This document shows, piece after piece, positions 61,646-64,000 of a stretch of 64,000 bases of DNA. Source of the DNA: Mesorhizobium helmanticense (GTDB taxonomy: Bacteria; Pseudomonadota; Alphaproteobacteria; Rhizobiales; Rhizobiaceae); contig NZ_PZJX01000006.1 in the NCBI RefSeq assembly GCF_003034915.1, forward strand, positions 98,402 through 162,401, given 5' to 3'. Position numbers and translations under genes: made by a program. The notes beneath the pieces were generated by a model that was not told the origin of the DNA, did not search any database, and saw nothing but the letters and a program-made list of their open reading frames with translations. Every line of letters starts with the position of its first letter. Position 1 is the first letter of the stretch.

Positions 61646-64000
61646 TTAGGATTCGAGCACGTCCTTGACGATCGTGGCCAGTTGCTTGAGCGAGAACGGC
61701 TTCGGCAGGAAACCGAAATGCGCATCCGCCGGCAGGTTTCTGGCGAACGCGTCCTCGGCATAGCCGGAAACGAAGACGAATTTGATGTCCGGTTGCCGCT
61801 TGCGCAATTCGCCAAGCAGCGTCGGCCCGTCCATTTCCGGCATCACCACGTCGGAAACGACGATGTCGACCTTGCCGCCAAGCGCTTCGAAGACTTCCAG
61901 CGCCTCGACGCCCGAGGATGCCTCGTGGACGGTATAGCCACGCGACGTCAGCGCCCGCATGCCGCCCATGCGCACGGCATCTTCGTCCTCGACCAGCAGC
62001 ACTGTGGCCGAGCCCGACAAATCCTTGGCCGATTCGGCGATCTTGGCAGGTGCTGCCGGCGCCTCGCCGGGCTCGCCTGCCTTTTTCACCTCTGCAATGT
62101 GACGCGGCAGGAAGATGCGGAAGACGGATCCCTTGCCGACTTCGGAATCGCAGAAGATGAAGCCGCCCGTCTGCTTGATGATGCCATAGACCATCGACAG
62201 GCCGAGCCCGGTGCCCTTGCCCACCTCCTTGGTGGTGAAGAAAGGCTCGAAAATCTTCTTCAGGACATCGGGCGCGATGCCGCTGCCCGTGTCCTCCACT
62301 TCGACCACCACATAGTCGGCCGGGGCCAGCTCACGGTAGGAAAAGGTCTTGCTCTCCTCCGCCGTCACGTTCCTGGTGCGCACGGTGAGCTCGCCGCCAG
62401 TCGGCATCGCGTCGCGCGCATTGACCGCCAGATTGACCACCACCTGCTCGAATTGCCCGATGTCGACCTTGACCGGCCACAGGTCGCGGCCATGATCGAC
62501 CTTCAGCTTGATGTCGTTGCCGACCAGGCGGGCCAGCAGCATCCTGAGATCGGCAAGCACATCGGTCAGGTTGAGCACTTCCGGCCTGAGCGTCTGCTTG
62601 CGCGAGAAGGCCAGCAGCTGCCGCACCAGCGAGGCCGCCCGGTTGGCGTTCTGCTTGATGTTCATGATGTCCGGGAAGGACGGATCCGACGGGCGGTGAT
62701 TGGTCAACAAGAGATCCGAAGCCATGATGATGGCGGTCAGCACATTGTTGAAGTCGTGCGCGATTCCGCCGGCAAGCTGGCCGACTGCCTGCATCTTCTG
62801 GCTCTGCGCCATCTGGCCTTCGAGCGCCTTCTGCTCCGTGGTCTCGACGGCGTAGACGATGGCCGATTCCTCGGCGCCCTCGCCGTCAGTACCGTCGGCG
62901 ACCGCGTTGACGTAGAAGCGTATGTGCCGCTCCTCGTTGCCGGGCAGCAGCGTATCAATGGGCTCGATGTCGGCCTGCCGCTGCCTGGCCTTTTCGAACG
63001 CCGCGGCAAAGGCGGGCCGGTCGCGCTCATGGACCACCGTATCGAGCCGCACGCGGCGGTCGACGGCATCGCGATCGACGACCGAGGAAAACAGCGACAG
63101 GAACGGCGCATTGGTGCGCAGGATGCGCCCGCTCTGGTCGACGCCCGCGATTGCCATCGGCGTCGAATTGAAAAACCGGGTGAAGCGGATCTCCGAGGCG
63201 CGAAGATCGGCGGACGCATCCTCACCCTGGGTCCGGTTGAGCACGATGGTGCGGGTCGGGCCGTTGAGGCCCTCGCGGCTGGCCGAAACGCGATGCATGA
63301 AACGCACGGGCAGCGCCTCGCCGGTCATTGTCGTCAGATCGAGATCGATGACCGCGTTGCGCGTGGTGCCGGGATCGGCCTTGACCGAGCGGACCAGCGC
63401 CATGCCGTCGCCAGCCACGATCTCGGGAAGCGTGACGGCGCCGGGCGTGAAACTCGTCAGGTCGATGCCCAGCCATTCCGCCAGAGTGGCGTTGATGTAG
63501 GTGACCCGGCCTTCCTGATCGGCTGAAAAGAAACCAGCCGGCGCATGGTCGAGATGATCGATGGCCTTTTGCAGATCGAGGAAGAACCGCTCTTGCTCGG
63601 CCCGCTCCTGCGAGATGTCGGCGAGTTGCCACGCGAGTAGCGGCAGCCTCTGGCCCGGCACGTTGAAGGCGCGAGCCCGTGCCCGGTACCAGCGCGCGCC
63701 GGGCTCGGCGCCGGGGCGAATGGATTGCGCGAGCCGAAACTCGCCGTCGCCGGACTGGCCATCGCGCAGGCCGGATGCCAGCCGGTATATGGTCACCGAG
63801 GCCTCGGGAACATCGGAGAGCAATCCTTCGACCGTCTTGAGATCCGCCGCGGAAGCAGCCCCCGTCATGTCGGCATAGGCCCGATTGGCATAGACGACAC
63901 GGCCTTTGGTGTCGGTGACGAGAAGGCCCTGCGACATCGAATCGACGAAGGCTTTCGACAGTTCGTCGTTTGTCGAACGTGGCGTGATCTGCACGAAGCC
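61646..64000 (-). CDS. cckA: CckA-type hybrid histidine kinase, 5' end beyond the window
   Basis: The visible 784 residues contain two or three PAS domains ([62 protein letters not shown]), HisKA with [14 protein letters not shown], an ATPase domain ([38 protein letters not shown]) and a receiver ([11 protein letters not shown], phospho-Asp in [12 protein letters not shown]). CckA phosphorylates ChpT/CtrA and so sets cell-cycle and division timing in alphaproteobacteria. The frame remains open past the edge; the N-terminal membrane segments expected in CckA are outside the window. GTG 63994 is probably not the true start. Confidence 0.9.
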   Translation of the reverse strand, partial: GFVQITPRSTNDELSKAFVDSMSQGLLVTDTKGRVVYANRAYADMTGAASAADLKTVEGLLSDVPEASVTIYRLASGLRDGQSGDGEFRLAQSIRPGAEPGARWYRARARAFNVPGQRLPLLAWQLADISQERAEQERFFLDLQKAIDHLDHAPAGFFSADQEGRVTYINATLAEWLGIDLTSFTPGAVTLPEIVAGDGMALVRSVKADPGTTRNAVIDLDLTTMTGEALPVRFMHRVSASREGLNGPTRTIVLNRTQGEDASADLRASEIRFTRFFNSTPMAIAGVDQSGRILRTNAPFLSLFSSVVDRDAVDRRVRLDTVVHERDRPAFAAAFEKARQRQADIEPIDTLLPGNEERHIRFYVNAVADGTDGEGAEESAIVYAVETTEQKALEGQMAQSQKMQAVGQLAGGIAHDFNNVLTAIIMASDLLLTNHRPSDPSFPDIMNIKQNANRAASLVRQLLAFSRKQTLRPEVLNLTDVLADLRMLLARLVGNDIKLKVDHGRDLWPVKVDIGQFEQVVVNLAVNARDAMPTGGELTVRTRNVTAEESKTFSYRELAPADYVVVEVEDTGSGIAPDVLKKIFEPFFTTKEVGKGTGLGLSMVYGIIKQTGGFIFCDSEVGKGSVFRIFLPRHIAEVKKAGEPGEAPAAPAKIAESAKDLSGSATVLLVEDEDAVRMGGMRALTSRGYTVHEASSGVEALEVFEALGGKVDIVVSDVVMPEMDGPTLLGELRKRQPDIKFVFVSGYAEDAFARNLPADAHFGFLPKPFSLKQLATIVKDVLES

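Overview
The window looks like a chromosomal segment of a high-GC alphaproteobacterium of the Hyphomicrobiales, most likely Mesorhizobium or a close relative. The evidence is a RirA iron regulator, the rhizobial-type accB-accC-aat / DUF2155 / NDUFA12 neighbourhood, a CckA-type cell-cycle kinase, a MocR/EamA pair, a phasin, and two-hairpin intergenic repeats of a kind common in mesorhizobia. The genus is inferred from these features, not from a marker gene. I see no tRNA or rRNA gene, CRISPR array, insertion sequence or prophage.

Layout: 1-1.2 kb holds the end of an Omp25-type porin and a DUF1203 gene. 1.3-8.2 kb is a sugar-use cassette: a ROK-kinase/P-loop-kinase fusion and a class I LacD/YihT-like aldolase on the minus strand, then a SorC-type regulator and an FrcBCA-like (CUT2) ABC transporter on the plus strand. 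A near-identical 13-mer lies in both control regions. 8.3-13.1 kb (minus) holds an unusual DapB-like protein, an OmpA-like protein and a four-gene cysteine/sulfur operon (cysK, AlaX, sseA, GNAT). 13.3-19.3 kb has an SDR, a membrane-anchored hydrolase, an RhlE-type helicase, pccB and a CatB-like acetyltransferase. 19.7-22.9 kb is a FIST (NosP-like) sensor, a hybrid kinase and a convergent LuxR-type response regulator. 23-27.3 kb has maiA, a zinc alcohol dehydrogenase and a divergent EamA/MocR pair. 27.4-30.6 kb holds a MaoC dehydratase, a phasin, a DUF445 protein and rirA with its own operators.

30.7-44.6 kb is largely housekeeping: glsA, an aminotransferase, an M48 protease, DsbA-like, aroQ, accBC, aat, panBC, a LuxR regulator and an ArnT-like glycosyltransferase. 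44.7-46.4 kb has a GNAT remnant, a diguanylate cyclase and a small protein. 46.7-52.5 kb (minus) is the complete urea/short-amide transporter urtABCDE, preceded by a consensus sigma-54 promoter. 53.3-60.7 kb carries two gluconate-2-dehydrogenase-like modules, only the second with its own cytochrome c. The window ends with deoD and the 5'-truncated cckA.

The most unusual items are the kinase-kinase fusion beside a ketose-bisphosphate-type aldolase, the shared 13-mer of that cassette, three genes whose best start is a CTG behind a good Shine-Dalgarno sequence, a DapB homologue without its catalytic histidines, and repeat elements that sit directly on stop codons.
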